Source: Formicarius rufipectus
Lineage: Eukaryota > Chordata > Aves > Passeriformes > Formicariidae
Reading direction: 5' to 3'
DNA length: 64,000 bases
NCBI GenBank assembly: GCA_013399695.1
Contig: VXAU01000197.1
Span: 2,705,738-2,769,737, forward strand
The translations under genes and the position numbers were made by a program. Shown piece by piece: positions 1 through 9,776 of the stretch. The notes beneath the pieces were generated by a model, which was not told the origin of the DNA, searched no databases, and saw only the letters and a program-made list of their open reading frames with translations. How positions within the stretch are numbered: position 1 is the stretch's first letter; the number at the start of each line of letters is the position of its first letter.

Positions 1-21
1 GGCCCCGCCGGTGTCACTTAC

Positions 22-118
22 GCGGCCCGGCGGCGCCACGTGCGCCGGTACGGCGGCCGCGAGGGGACACGGAGGGCTGGGCGGGGCGCTGTGAGCGAGC
101 GGGAGAGAGGGGGGAGCG
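22..118 (-). other. Putative non-coding first exon of the next minus-strand gene (PUS1 by synteny)
   Basis: The minus strand reads GGGCCGC then GTAAGTGACA, a near-perfect splice donor at 20-21, just inside a CpG-rich island. No ATG occurs on this strand in the 90 bases upstream of the donor in any frame, so a 5' UTR exon fits best. In mammals PUS1 follows ULK1 in the same orientation a few kilobases downstream, matching this position. No PUS1 coding sequence is visible, so the gene name is inference and the exon start is unknown. Confidence 0.35.
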
Positions 119-400
119 GTGAGGGACAGGGAGATGTGAGGGACAGGGAGCTGTGAGGGACAGGGAGATGTGGGAGACACGGAGATGTGAGGGACAGGGA
201 GATGTGGGAGACACGGAGATGTGAGGGACACGGAGATGTGAGGGACACGGAGATGTGAGGGACACGGAGATGTGAAGGACTGAGGGACAGGGAGCTGTGA
301 GGGACAGGGAGCTGTGAGGGACAGGGAGATGTGGGAGACACGGAGATGTGAGGGACACGGAGATGTGAAGGACTGAGGGCCAGGGAGCTGTGAGGGAAAG
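119..400. repeat. 17-bp minisatellite in the CpG island
   Basis: About 16 copies of a 17-bp unit, GTGAGGGACAGGGAGAT with variants (GTGGGAGACACGGAGAT, GTGAGGGACACGGAGAT, and ending GCT). A shortened 10-bp unit GTGAAGGACT occurs twice, each time followed by a GAGGG-C-CAGGGAGCT unit, showing that a multi-unit block was duplicated. The long minus-strand open frames here are only the translation of this array. Confidence 0.95.
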
Positions 401-812
401 GGGCGCCGCGAGGGACCCGCCCGGAGCAGTGCCCGGAGCAGTGCCCGGAGTGTCGGTGCCCAGAGCGCTGCTCCCCGCGGGTTTCCAAGGGAAAAGCGCC
501 CAGATCGAGGTGTACCCCCGCATCCCCAGCCGGGAGCGCCGCGGCCCGTCCCGCTCCGGAGCGGGCACTGCCCTGCGCGGGGCCACACATGGCACGGCAG
601 GCCGGCACGGGAGAGAAGCCTGTTCAGGTGTCAAATCGAGGAAGAGCAGGGGAAAGGGCAGACTAACAGCTACGTTCCTGTGGTAAGTGGGAGCTGTGTA
701 AGTGAACCAGCCTGTTTGCTCCCCTGTACGAGGAGAAAGGAGCACTGACAGCATCGTGGCCACGGTGGGGGAACAGTTCCCATGGCACACAGGAAAGCTG
801 TCACCTTCTTGT

Positions 813-905
813 GTCACACTGCTCCCTGTCACACTGCTCCTGTCACACTGATCCCAGACACACTGATCTTTCTCACAACCCTGTCACACTGCTCCCTGTG
901 TCTCC
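813..905. repeat. Imperfect short tandem repeat (TGTCACACTGCTCC-type)
   Basis: Five or six diverged copies of a roughly 14-18-bp unit containing CACACTG, such as TGTCACACTGCTCC and CACACTGATCC. Copy boundaries are loose. Confidence 0.7.
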
Positions 906-3900
906 CTCTTCCACACACCTGCTCATGCCAGTGTCAAACACAATCACCTCCAGTTCTGTCTTCCCTCAGGTTTTAGGACTGAAGCAATCCTTGTGCTCCT
1001 GTCTTGTGCTGCAGGTTTTATCCACAGCGATGCACTTCATCGGAAGCTGAGTCCAGCAGGCGCCCCTACCAGGCACAGCATATGTACCTCCCAAAAAGCC
1101 AAATGCACCTGGAATTGTTTGGCTGTGCTCCAAGCTCCAGTGCTCCACAGGACAGAGCTATCCAGAGAGGGTAGGGGGTTCCTCGTCATGCTGTGAGATT
1201 AGTGTAGGAGAGCTCCATTTATCCATTCATATGGAAGATGGCAGGGTTTACACTTCCAAGCAGGCCAGATTATCAAACTCAGGCTTGTTATTTCAGCTAA
1301 TAAGGGGAAGAAATGCAGCACATTCTATTTTGAACTGACACTTCTGAGATATTTCAGGAGTGAAGTGGGGCAAAGGGAAGATTTGTCACAGGGTCCCAGC
1401 TGCACTTTGTTTAGAGAAGTGATAAAAGATGGCCTGTCACAGCACTGCACTGCTGCCAAGGGAAGCGGGAATACAAACTCCTCTATCACTGCAACCAGGG
1501 TGTCTGGATCTTTCTTTGCCTCATTTCCTTAGGAAGTGAAGCTTATGCAATGGTGCTGCCTATCCACCACATTGTTTCCTCCTCCCTCCCTGATTTCTGA
1601 ATTTGGCTCATTTCAGTTCCATTTGAGAGAGGGAAAAAGACCCCAGATGATACAAAAAGCAATTATGAGACAGGAGGAAGACTTGCATGGATATCCCATG
1701 AGGGAAAAAGCTTTGTTATCCCAGCTCCTTACAGAAGCAGCCAAGAAGCTTCAGAGCAGGCAGCACAGGCTCTGCTCTCAACCTGCCATGGCACATTCTA
1801 CCTCTTCCTTTTTAACTTACCTGTTGAATCTGTGAGCAACTATATATAATTTATCTATTGTATCTTGCTAACAAAGGCAAGGAGAAATCAAAGTGACTTG
1901 CCAGAGTTGCTGGTGTGTTCTGTGGGAATCAGCATCAGGAAGGCAGACCCTCAGGGATGTGCATCTCAAAAGAAAAGGCAGCAGAGACAGGGCTGGAGTT
2001 TCTAGTGTGGAGCAGAAGGTCCCAGTGCTGATCTCCCTGTGGGGTCTGCAATGCCAGTGCGCTCCTTGGATTTGATTTGTGATGCGCAGCAAGCATCCAA
2101 CATCTTCGGGAGTTAAACTAAAAATGGGGTTCGTTCCTCTCATAAACAAAGCAGGGATTAAATTGGAAGTTGGTACAAACCATTTGCAAAGCTCCCTGCT
2201 GCTTATATGAGGAGCAGAACTTTTCATACGTGTTTGATCGAACTGATAACATTCAAGTACGGTGAGTGGCACCGCTGCTTGGCTCAAGTGGGAGCGCTGC
2301 CATCGAGTTTGCTCAGTAGTGAAATGAGCCTCGTCAAAGCGCTCAGGGTACCAACCAGTGCATCTGGGGGCTCACAGCCAATACACTGCAGTCGATCGGG
2401 GAGTGGAGCGGCTGCAGGACGGGAGAGGCTGGGCATCGTCATGCTTTGAGCATTAATTTAATTTTCGTAACAATGTCAATGTCGCTCCTCACTCCAAACT
2501 GTGTGGGGTGCCCGGGCGGTGACCGCCTGCAGATGGGGCTCTGGCAACGCGAATGGCCATCTCCTGCCTTGTCCTGGAGCATCCACAGCGTTGGCTCCAC
2601 AGCTGCTCCCAGCCAGGGCACCTCTGGCGCGCAGCTCCCACTCCTCCCAGCCCAGGGACGCTCCGGACTATCGCCCTGTGGCCGGCAGGACAGCTGGGTG
2701 TGCCTTTCCTGAGCAGCCTGTTGCTCTGCTGCAGCAATGTGACCCCAGCAACTTTCTCATCCTTCTCCACAAGGTCTGCTTTGAAAAATGACATATGTGT
2801 CAAGAGGATTTGCTTTAAATTCACAGAGAAATATAATTTCTTTTCAATCAATAATAATAATAAAAAAAAGCTGTGAGGGAACATTTTGTTTTGAAGGGCG
2901 TTTTCTTTCATTTGTGTTCTGCTAGAGGGAATTAAAAACTGCTAAACTGCTCTTTAATGAGTTTAAGGACTTTGCAGCACTAGAATTTCAGGAGATACCA
3001 AACTCTGCAGTTGAAAGCCATTTACCTCTGTATTGGGAACTGGACACAAGCTGCACTGCAAGGGACAAGGAGCACCTTAATCTGCAGCTCTCCAGCAGTT
3101 GTGTATTGGGCACTAGGTGGAAACAAGCACACAGGAGAATACAAGGGGAAGGCACTGGGAACTCTCATCTGTGGAGAATGTTCCTGTTTGATACCAAGTC
3201 AAGTGTTCGTTCCTCCACCAGGTGCTCCCAGTGTAGCACAGGCGAGTCCTTTCTCACTTGGAAGTGACCCTGCTGCCTAAACAAGATCTGAACTGGGTAG
3301 TTTAGCAAGGTTATCTGCAGCAGGAACCCAAGAACACTTGTAATTCCACGGTGTAGTCATGATCCCTCTGTTGATGTAAGTGAATATTCACCCACAGCAG
3401 ATGCTGAGAAGCCAAAACCATAAACCCTGTGTGCTGTAGGTCTGCAGTGTGTTACCTCATGCTCTGGACTTTGGAATGACTTTTTGGGAGCTGACTTTTC
3501 TTAAACCAGGGCTTTGTGTCTAAGCTGTGTTGTGGACACAACCAGGAATGTTTTACATGAGCGGTGACTGGGTTCAGCTCCCAGGGATCTTTAGTAGCAG
3601 TGTCTGGATCTTAGCAAGTGGTCATGAAGGACAGCTATGCACATCTGGAAACTTGGTCACCCTCTGTCCACAGTAAGGACAGAAATCTGTGTTTGACACT
3701 TGCTTAGGCTCCTTCTTAGAAATACACGTGTTTCTGAAAGCAGTCAAATCCCTTGCCAGGCCTCAGCTCCCAGGAGGGGGGTGGTTCTGCCTCTATTGTC
3801 CCTAAAAATGCTGTTCTTAGAAAGAAATGTCCCAGGGAAGTTTGTATCCCTGCACTACATGCCGTTCCTCACCCAGGGAATGGCATCCATCCTTGACACT

Positions 3901-3970
3901 ACATTTATGGTAATCAATTTAAATAACTCCAACTGCTAGCATTTGTCTGGAGAGCACTGGCTCCTGCCCT

Positions 3971-4113
3971 GCACAGCTGTGGCACTGAGCTGTGTCCCTG
4001 CACAGCTGTGGCACTGTGCTGTCTCTGCAGAGCTGTGGCACTGAGGTGTCCCTCTGCACAGCTGTGGCACTGTGCTCTGTCCCTACACAGCTGTGGCACT
4101 GAGCTGTCTCCCT
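3971..4113. repeat. 29-bp minisatellite, five copies
   Basis: Copies begin at 3971, 4000, 4027, 4056 and 4085, with core GCACAGCTGTGGCACTG. Four copies are 29 bp and one is 27 bp. Each core contains CAGCTG, a palindromic E-box. Minus-strand open frames with SATA-like repeats here are translations of the array. Confidence 0.92.
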
Positions 4114-4833
4114 GCACACAGCCCTTCCCCTCCTTCAGCAAAACCCCTCCAGCCATAACACTTTGCATGACCACTCACCTGCACAGCACTCCAGAGTGTA
4201 CTATGACCAGGCATGGTGTGCCACTGCAGAGGCCCAATGTCAAGTCAAACACCACAGAGCTCAAACATGCTGTGAAGGAGTTAACTCCTCACGGGATAAA
4301 GCTCTGAAGGAGCTGGAAGCGGAGTACTTGATCTTTGTATCGCCTTGGTTCAACACACACCCACTCGTTTCTACTTCCTTGATGTCACCAAGTCACCTCT
4401 GATCTTTTGGAGTTGAATGAGCGTGTTTTCACTGACGTACTTACCCAACGACTAAATATAAAATACAGGAACAGAGCCAAATTCCCTGGAAGAATTGCTC
4501 GGGTTTGTTTTCTCCTAAAAGCAACAGCAGTGCCATGTCACAGTCAACATCCAGAAAGTTGTGCAATTTTCACTGGTGTTTTTGAACTGTTCAGGCCCAT
4601 GGCTTTTAGAAGAGACTGTTTATTTCTGTTGTTTAAGTCTTCCCAGCTAGCACTTTCCCCCCGTTGCTCTGCTGCCTGTGAAAGAGTCTATGGATTCAGC
4701 AGAGTGTTCTCTATCCAGCATGTGACACACAGTGGTCCATCTTTCATTTGGCTACAGTGTTTTCACCTGAACCTTTAAAATTCTTCATGGGCAGCTTCAA
4801 AAGAAGCCCCTTCCTTTAATCTTGTATCAGAAA

Positions 4834-4966
4834 CTTTTATATACCTACATGTGTATATATACCTATATAAACACATGTATATATCTCTTTATATGTGTTC
4901 ATATAGACATAGATGTGTATATATAGATAGATGTGTATATACACACACACACACACATATAAATAT
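4834..4966. repeat. TA/TG/CA microsatellite cluster
   Basis: Mixed TATATA, TGTATATA and a pure CA run near 4940-4957 in intergenic DNA. The plus-strand frame across it is low-complexity and not a gene. Confidence 0.85.
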
Positions 4967-5853
4967 GTTTTTTCTCTTTACCACAATCCCATACCACAGG
5001 GAACAAGCACCAACGTTTTTCCACAAAAGGGAGCTTTACATGTTAAAAAATAAACCATAAAGGTGCCACCAAATCCCCCCAAAAAGCAAAGACCTGAGTG
5101 TGCTGAGCTGTCAAACTTCAATCAACACCAGCATTTGTAATTGCTCAGATCTGATCAGCTTCCCAAGGACTGCTGTGGGGTCTTGCCCGGGTTGTACCAC
5201 CATGTTTTCACCACAGGGAAATGCAGTTTCTCAGAGCTGTCTCCAGCACTGATGCCACTGCAGCTATGCAGGGAGAAGGAACTGAATGTCCCTGCGTGAG
5301 ACAAGTGACCAGAGCCTGGCGCTTCCAGGCAGGACCGTTCTCACAGTGTGACTCCCCGGGGTGGGCAAGGCAGGGGCAGGAAACAGAGGTTAGAAACAGG
5401 GCAGAGCAAGAAAAAACAATTCCACTTCAGGGTAAATTATGATTCTGGCGTAAGGTATTTCCTTACGCAAACACAACACTGTCCAGTAACTGTATGGGGT
5501 GTCATGCAGAGGCTGGTGGGCAGGACTCAGCGATGCTCAAGGCCAACAATAACACAGTCCAGAAAGTGGGGTTTTGGTAAGCGTTTGGTGGAATTATGGT
5601 ATTTGTCTCTTGAAAGTGGAAGGATTGGACTAATTGATTCAGCACCATTCCCACATTGCAGATGCAGGGCTTTGTTTTTCAACCATGAGTATTTTGAGCC
5701 AGACAGAGCAGGGACTACAACCAATGCTCTCACCATCCTCACTGTTCCTTCTGCCACACTCAGGGACTTTTTGCAAAGCTATGTTGGCAAGAGCCATGTG
5801 CCTACTCTGTTCAAATGACAAATTGCAATGAGCACAAACACAGAAGTAAAATA

Positions 5854-5869
5854 TTTAATCATGATTAAA
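5854..5869. repeat. 16-bp perfect palindrome TTTAATCATGATTAAA
   Basis: All eight base pairs of the inverted repeat match. It contains two TAAT cores in opposite orientation, the layout of a homeodomain dimer site. It lies about 600 bases past the predicted ULK1 transcript end. Confidence 0.8.
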
Positions 5870-6494
5870 AATATCTAAATCTTATCACTATATTCACACT
5901 TTTTCACTCTTTAATCACCTATCTTGTACAACAACAAGCTTCCTGACTCTATTGATTAAAAAAATTTAAGAGTTTAAAGTAATACGTAAGTATTAGGTCT
6001 TGTAAAGACATCACCACAAACTTATACACTCCATCCTCACCCTTCACACAGCCATCAGACACCCCTGCCCCATGCTCTGCACAGGGACAGGAAGTAATAA
6101 ACAACTCTGTCAGGCAGATCCTGCCAATACTGAAACATGGACAAAACTGAAGCCTCCAGCTGACTGAGGAGGGGTCTGCTATCGACTCATGACAATTACT
6201 AACCACCGCAGGAGGACAGCACAGCAAGGTAGTAAGGACAGACAAACCAGCAGCTACAGCTCACACCCAGAAACTGGCTTTAACTTTTCCAGAATCAAAG
6301 GCTTCAAAAGTGTGGCTCCAGGTAAGGTGGATTTTCTGCCACAAGCTTCACCTGCTGTGAAAAGGGGGCAACAGCCCTGTTTTGCCCAAAAGGCAAGGTT
6401 GGTAGAACCAAATACATTAAGGACTTAGCTCAGATACTACACTAACTGGAAATATAAAGTACTGAAAAGAGGCCACTAACAAGTTCAAATCAAT

Positions 6495-6500
6495 TTTATT
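6495..6500 (-). promoter_or_regulatory. Candidate ULK1 polyadenylation signal AATAAA
   Basis: The minus strand reads AATAAA here in an A/T-rich context. It is followed within about 30 bases by a T/G-rich stretch (TTGTTAGTGG then CTCTTTT) of the kind that binds cleavage stimulation factor. This arrangement makes it the best 3' end in the region. Confidence 0.5.
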
Positions 6501-6781
6501 TTCTTAAATTGGTGTTGTACAATTTAAAGCCAAAAAAAAGTCACACAAAACACAAATAAAAAATGTTGACAAAGTATCAAGCATTACCTTATAAAGAACA
6601 TCATCATACGCTCTCACAAACCTGAAGGTACGTGTTTTATTAGACTGAGGTTTCTTGAAATCTATTAAAGACGCCAGACACAAACGCTGCAACAGCAACA
6701 AAGCCATGACAACAGCAGGTGGACTACACTAGCAACTTCAACGATGGTTGGGGGTTGGTTTTTGGGGTGTTTCTTTCTTCC

Positions 6782-6800
6782 TTTTTTTTTTTTTTTTTTT
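6782..6800. repeat. Homopolymer T19 tract
   Basis: Nineteen T in a row on the plus strand, read as poly(A) within the ULK1 3' UTR. Smaller T-runs follow at about 6951-6958 and 7000-7010. They could be internal oligo-dT priming sites that mimic transcript ends. Confidence 0.9.
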
Positions 6801-7059
6801 GCATACCTTATTGTCTACAAAGCAATAAATATTTTTCACCAAAAAAAGCTGGTTTCACGCTACATGCAGTTAGATAAAAAAGAAAGTCACCAAAGTGATG
6901 GCAAAATAAATCACCTGTCGGATTTGGGTTTTTTTGTCTATTTTTCTCTTTTTTTTTTGTCTCCCCTATTTTGGGGTTATTTTCTGTGGGGTTTTTGTGT
7001 TTTTTTTTTTTCTTTTCCATTCAAGCACAGTGGCTAAGTTTCAAGTATTGAGAGAAAAC

Positions 7060-7165
7060 ACATATATACACGTTTGTGTTTGTGTGTGTATCTCTACCCA
7101 TGCACACACACATACACACATACAGCCTTGCATGTATATACACAAACACATACATATATATTGGT
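7060..7165. repeat. TG/CA-rich microsatellite with inverted arms
   Basis: A TG-rich arm at 7072-7090 is followed 10 bases later by a CA-rich arm at 7101-7120, then further CA/TA repeats to about 7165. The two arms are complementary and would form a long hairpin in the ULK1 3' UTR RNA. Confidence 0.8.
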
Positions 7166-7695
7166 TGTAGGTCTGTAAACCACAATGTTTTTGGAGCAAT
7201 ATATACTTGTATACATTGAATGTGGACAACTTTGATACATTCAAGTAATTAAGTACAGCTGGAAGGTTAGTGCTGAGCTTGCCACACACACTGAGGATCA
7301 CTAGGGCACGGCAGGGACGTGGATCCCGGGATGTGCCTCTCCTTGGCTGGAGCCCCTGGGGCTTGGCCAGGGGGCCTGGGGGGTGCAGCAGGTGTTGGTA
7401 TTGCAGAGTCAGTCCTGGCTTGGTGCTGCCTCCCGGTGCTCCCACCTGCAGCGTAGCCCTTTCCAGGTCTGGTCAAAGCCTTTCTGCAGCAGTCTGGGTC
7501 TCCGTGGCATTTCTGTCCACAGGCTGGGGCTTGGTTGGTTGGTTTTGCCTTTGTTTTTTTTTCATTTTCTTTTTTTCCCAGGCACAAGCACAAGCGGCCA
7601 CAGAAGCAGCACACTGTGAACTTACGGTGTAACAGCAGCCAGATACTGAAGCATTTGTGAAAGCTACACTTAAACTTCCCTGCTCAGGGCTATTG

Positions 7696-7822
7696 GAAAT
7701 ATTTTTAAATTTCTTTATTGGCATTTCCGCTCTAAAAGCAGAAACACCCATGTTGCAATTGAAAATATTTTCAGATTTCTTTAGTGGCATTTCTGCTCTG
7801 AGAACAGAAACACCCATGTTGC
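7696..7822 (-). repeat. 66-bp tandem duplication in the ULK1 3' UTR
   Basis: Two adjacent copies, about 7696-7756 and 7761-7822, share a 66-bp period. On the minus strand each carries AACATGGGTGTTTCTG and a GCAGAAATGCCA or GCGGAAATGCCA segment, so each copy can fold into a short hairpin (TTTCTG with CAGAAA). One copy has AATAAAG where the other has ACTAAAG. Confidence 0.85.
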
Positions 7823-9720
7823 CAAACACGGCGCCAGCTCCAAAATCAATGAAGTTGCTCCTGAAACCCTTGTAAAGTATCACAACGAATGTGCCAATAT
7901 GGAGAGGAAAAAAAGCAATGAGGACCTAACCACTGCGTGCAAAATAATTCTAGATCCCCAAAAACTAAGCCTGAGGTTTCAAGTTGCTTTCAGAGATACC
8001 TTTCTGCCCAGTGCTAACAAAATACTGCCACGACTCAGGTACATCACACTCATGCTCTCACAAACAGCTGGGAGGCAGGCAGCTCTCCTCTCACACCCAT
8101 GCTCACAGCACCCAAAGCCTCAGCCAGGACTCGAGCCACTCACACCCACAGTCTCATTTGGCTACAGAGTCTCCTTGAAAGAAATGCTGAACATAAAACT
8201 GAACACTACAAGATTTCTTTATAAAAAAAACCAAAAAACAACAAACCCCCAAAAAACAACGAAGCAGCAAATAAAACTTCTTAAAAAATGCATTTCCAAG
8301 TGTAAGTGCGTGGGATCTTAACGCCTGTTCTTCAGCTCTTAAAAAGCATGGAGCTTTATATCGACTGTCCTTAAAAGAACATTTAAATAAAAAACAAAAC
8401 AAATCTTGGTACTGCCAGACTGCAAGTCAGCTTTGCCTGGTGTGGAGGAGGAACAGCACAGACTCTGCAGTGCTCTTTGCCTCATACTCATGAGATACAG
8501 TACAATTAAATACGTACAGTTACACACAAACCAGATCAATATCAATATATATTCACTCTCAGGAATACATATTAATATATGCACACACGTAGTGCAATAA
8601 ACAACCAGGAAGCAAGGAAAGGAATAAAAAGAACAGCATTCCTAACAGTCGTGATGTTCCTGGGTTGTTGTGTGATGCAAAGTCAACTTCTCCAAGTTCC
8701 CACAGTGTGTAAAGTGCTCCTTTGATTCACAAAGCTAGTGTTTTCAGTTTGGGGGGCTCCAGGAAGGGGTTATTGAGCCAACAGCTGAAAGCAGGACAGT
8801 GCTAGTGCTTCCTCCTGGGAGGAACGTGATGACAGGCCAAGCTCAACAGCCAAGAGTCTCTCACATCAATCCCCTCGTGCTGGGGCACCGAGAGAGGGAC
8901 CGGCTCGTTTTGGCTTCGTACGAACACAGGAGCATTACGCTTTCTGTCGTCCTCCCCTGTCCTGCACACTCCCCTTCCGTGTGTCATCTGCTCATCCAGG
9001 CAGGCACAGAGGGAGCCCAAACAGCAGCCATGGGATTTGCAGGCTTCCCAGCAGCAGCACAGCCTCTGCCTTGCTCAGCAAGTCTGTAGAGGTGGGAGCT
9101 ACTTCAGCAATGCTCAGGTGAAAGGGGAGCCAACTCTCTCCTCGCTGCCATGCAGTAAGCACTCCAAGGCATGAACACAATTAGAAGGGACAAAGGAGAG
9201 AATGGAGGGGAGCCTCCAGTTGCCAGGAAGCTTGAAGATGCCTGTCTCTCAGCTGGGAAGGGGAAAGTACACAAACTGGCCTTTATTTCTGAATGACACC
9301 CCCCAACATTAACTGAAGCCAGCAGTTTCAGCATATCCATTGCCTGCAATGGACACAGCACTGGAATACCCTGTTCTTAAGCAAGAGGGATAGGCAGCAG
9401 TCTCATCCTTCAAAGTGCTGGGAAGAAGCAGACTTCTATTCTTCATGCCCTCTGATAATGAGGGAGACCTTTCTTTCCACATTGGCTATGTCTTCACCCA
9501 GGCCCTTGGGCAGGGAAGTATTTGTGTTTGCTGCCGTCACACATCCCCACAAAGGAATCCGAGTCTGTGGAACAACTTCCCAAAACGTCCAAATACGAAA
9601 CAGCGAGCAGTTCATCCTCCAGGTCTCCTACTGCCAAAATCATTTCCCTCCACGGCAGCAGGCTGTTGGGAACAAAGCAATCAGCTGGGGCGAGGTGCAT
9701 GAGGAACACCACCACTGAAA

Positions 9721-9776
9721 TCAGGCACAGAACCCTGACAGCAGCGCCGACAGCCTGCGTTCGATGCACAGCTTAC
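9721..9776 (-). CDS. ULK1: ULK1 last coding exon and stop
   Basis: It encodes CKLCIERRLSALLSGFCA and a TGA stop at 9721-9723. The C-terminus matches human SALLTGICA and separates ULK1 from ULK2. The acceptor is TTCTCCCCAG. The exon's first six bases read GTAAGC, which completes the Cys codon and encodes Lys but also resembles a splice donor. Confidence 0.97.

Larger units (their letters stand above)
1..680. promoter_or_regulatory. CpG-rich island, likely promoter region
   Basis: GC and CpG are dense at 1-110 and 400-610, with a minisatellite between. A CACGTG E-box lies at 38-43. The island contains a minus-strand donor at 20-21 and a plus-strand donor-like site at 683-688 (GTAAGT), which would suit divergent transcription. 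There is no TATA-like element that I can see. Confidence 0.5.
700..6479. other. Intergenic region between ULK1 and the CpG island
   Basis: No open frame here looks like a conserved protein and I see no exon with paired splice sites. It holds the short tandem repeat at 813-905, the minisatellite at 3971-4113, the microsatellite at 4834-4966 and a 16-bp palindrome at 5854-5869. The rest is unremarkable unique sequence. Confidence 0.6.
6480..9720 (-). other. ULK1: ULK1 3' untranslated region (probable extent)
   Basis: This runs from the stop codon to the likely cleavage site about 15 bases past the AATAAA at 6495-6500. No splice is assumed. It contains a 66-bp tandem duplication (7696-7822), a TG/CA inverted repeat (7072-7120), a T-tract on the plus strand (6782-6800) and a C-rich stretch. 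Earlier AATAAA matches on the minus strand at 9282-9287, 7714-7719 and near 6636 could give shorter transcripts. The distal end is inferred from motifs only. Confidence 0.55.

Noticed and set aside
14..832. Two long minus-strand open frames full of HISVSLTSPCPSH-type repeats
   Set aside because: They are translations of the 17-bp minisatellite. A 17-bp unit shifts frame at each copy, so all frames look alike and long frames arise without coding.
3914..4174. Minus-strand frame with repeated QCHSCAEG-type units
   Set aside because: It is a translation of the 29-bp minisatellite; no start context, splice site or similarity supports it.
4851..5060. Plus-strand frame rich in Tyr, Ile and Thr-His
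   Set aside because: It is a translation of the TA/CA microsatellite.
5348..5818. 156-codon plus-strand frame in the intergenic region
   Set aside because: No domain-like content, no promoter or polyadenylation pair, and overlapping frames of similar length occur on both strands.
7473..7883. 136-codon minus-strand frame containing a 22-residue repeat (NMGVSVLRAEMPLKK)
   Set aside because: It falls after the ULK1 stop in the probable 3' UTR; the repeat is explained by the 66-bp duplication and most differences between copies change the amino acid.
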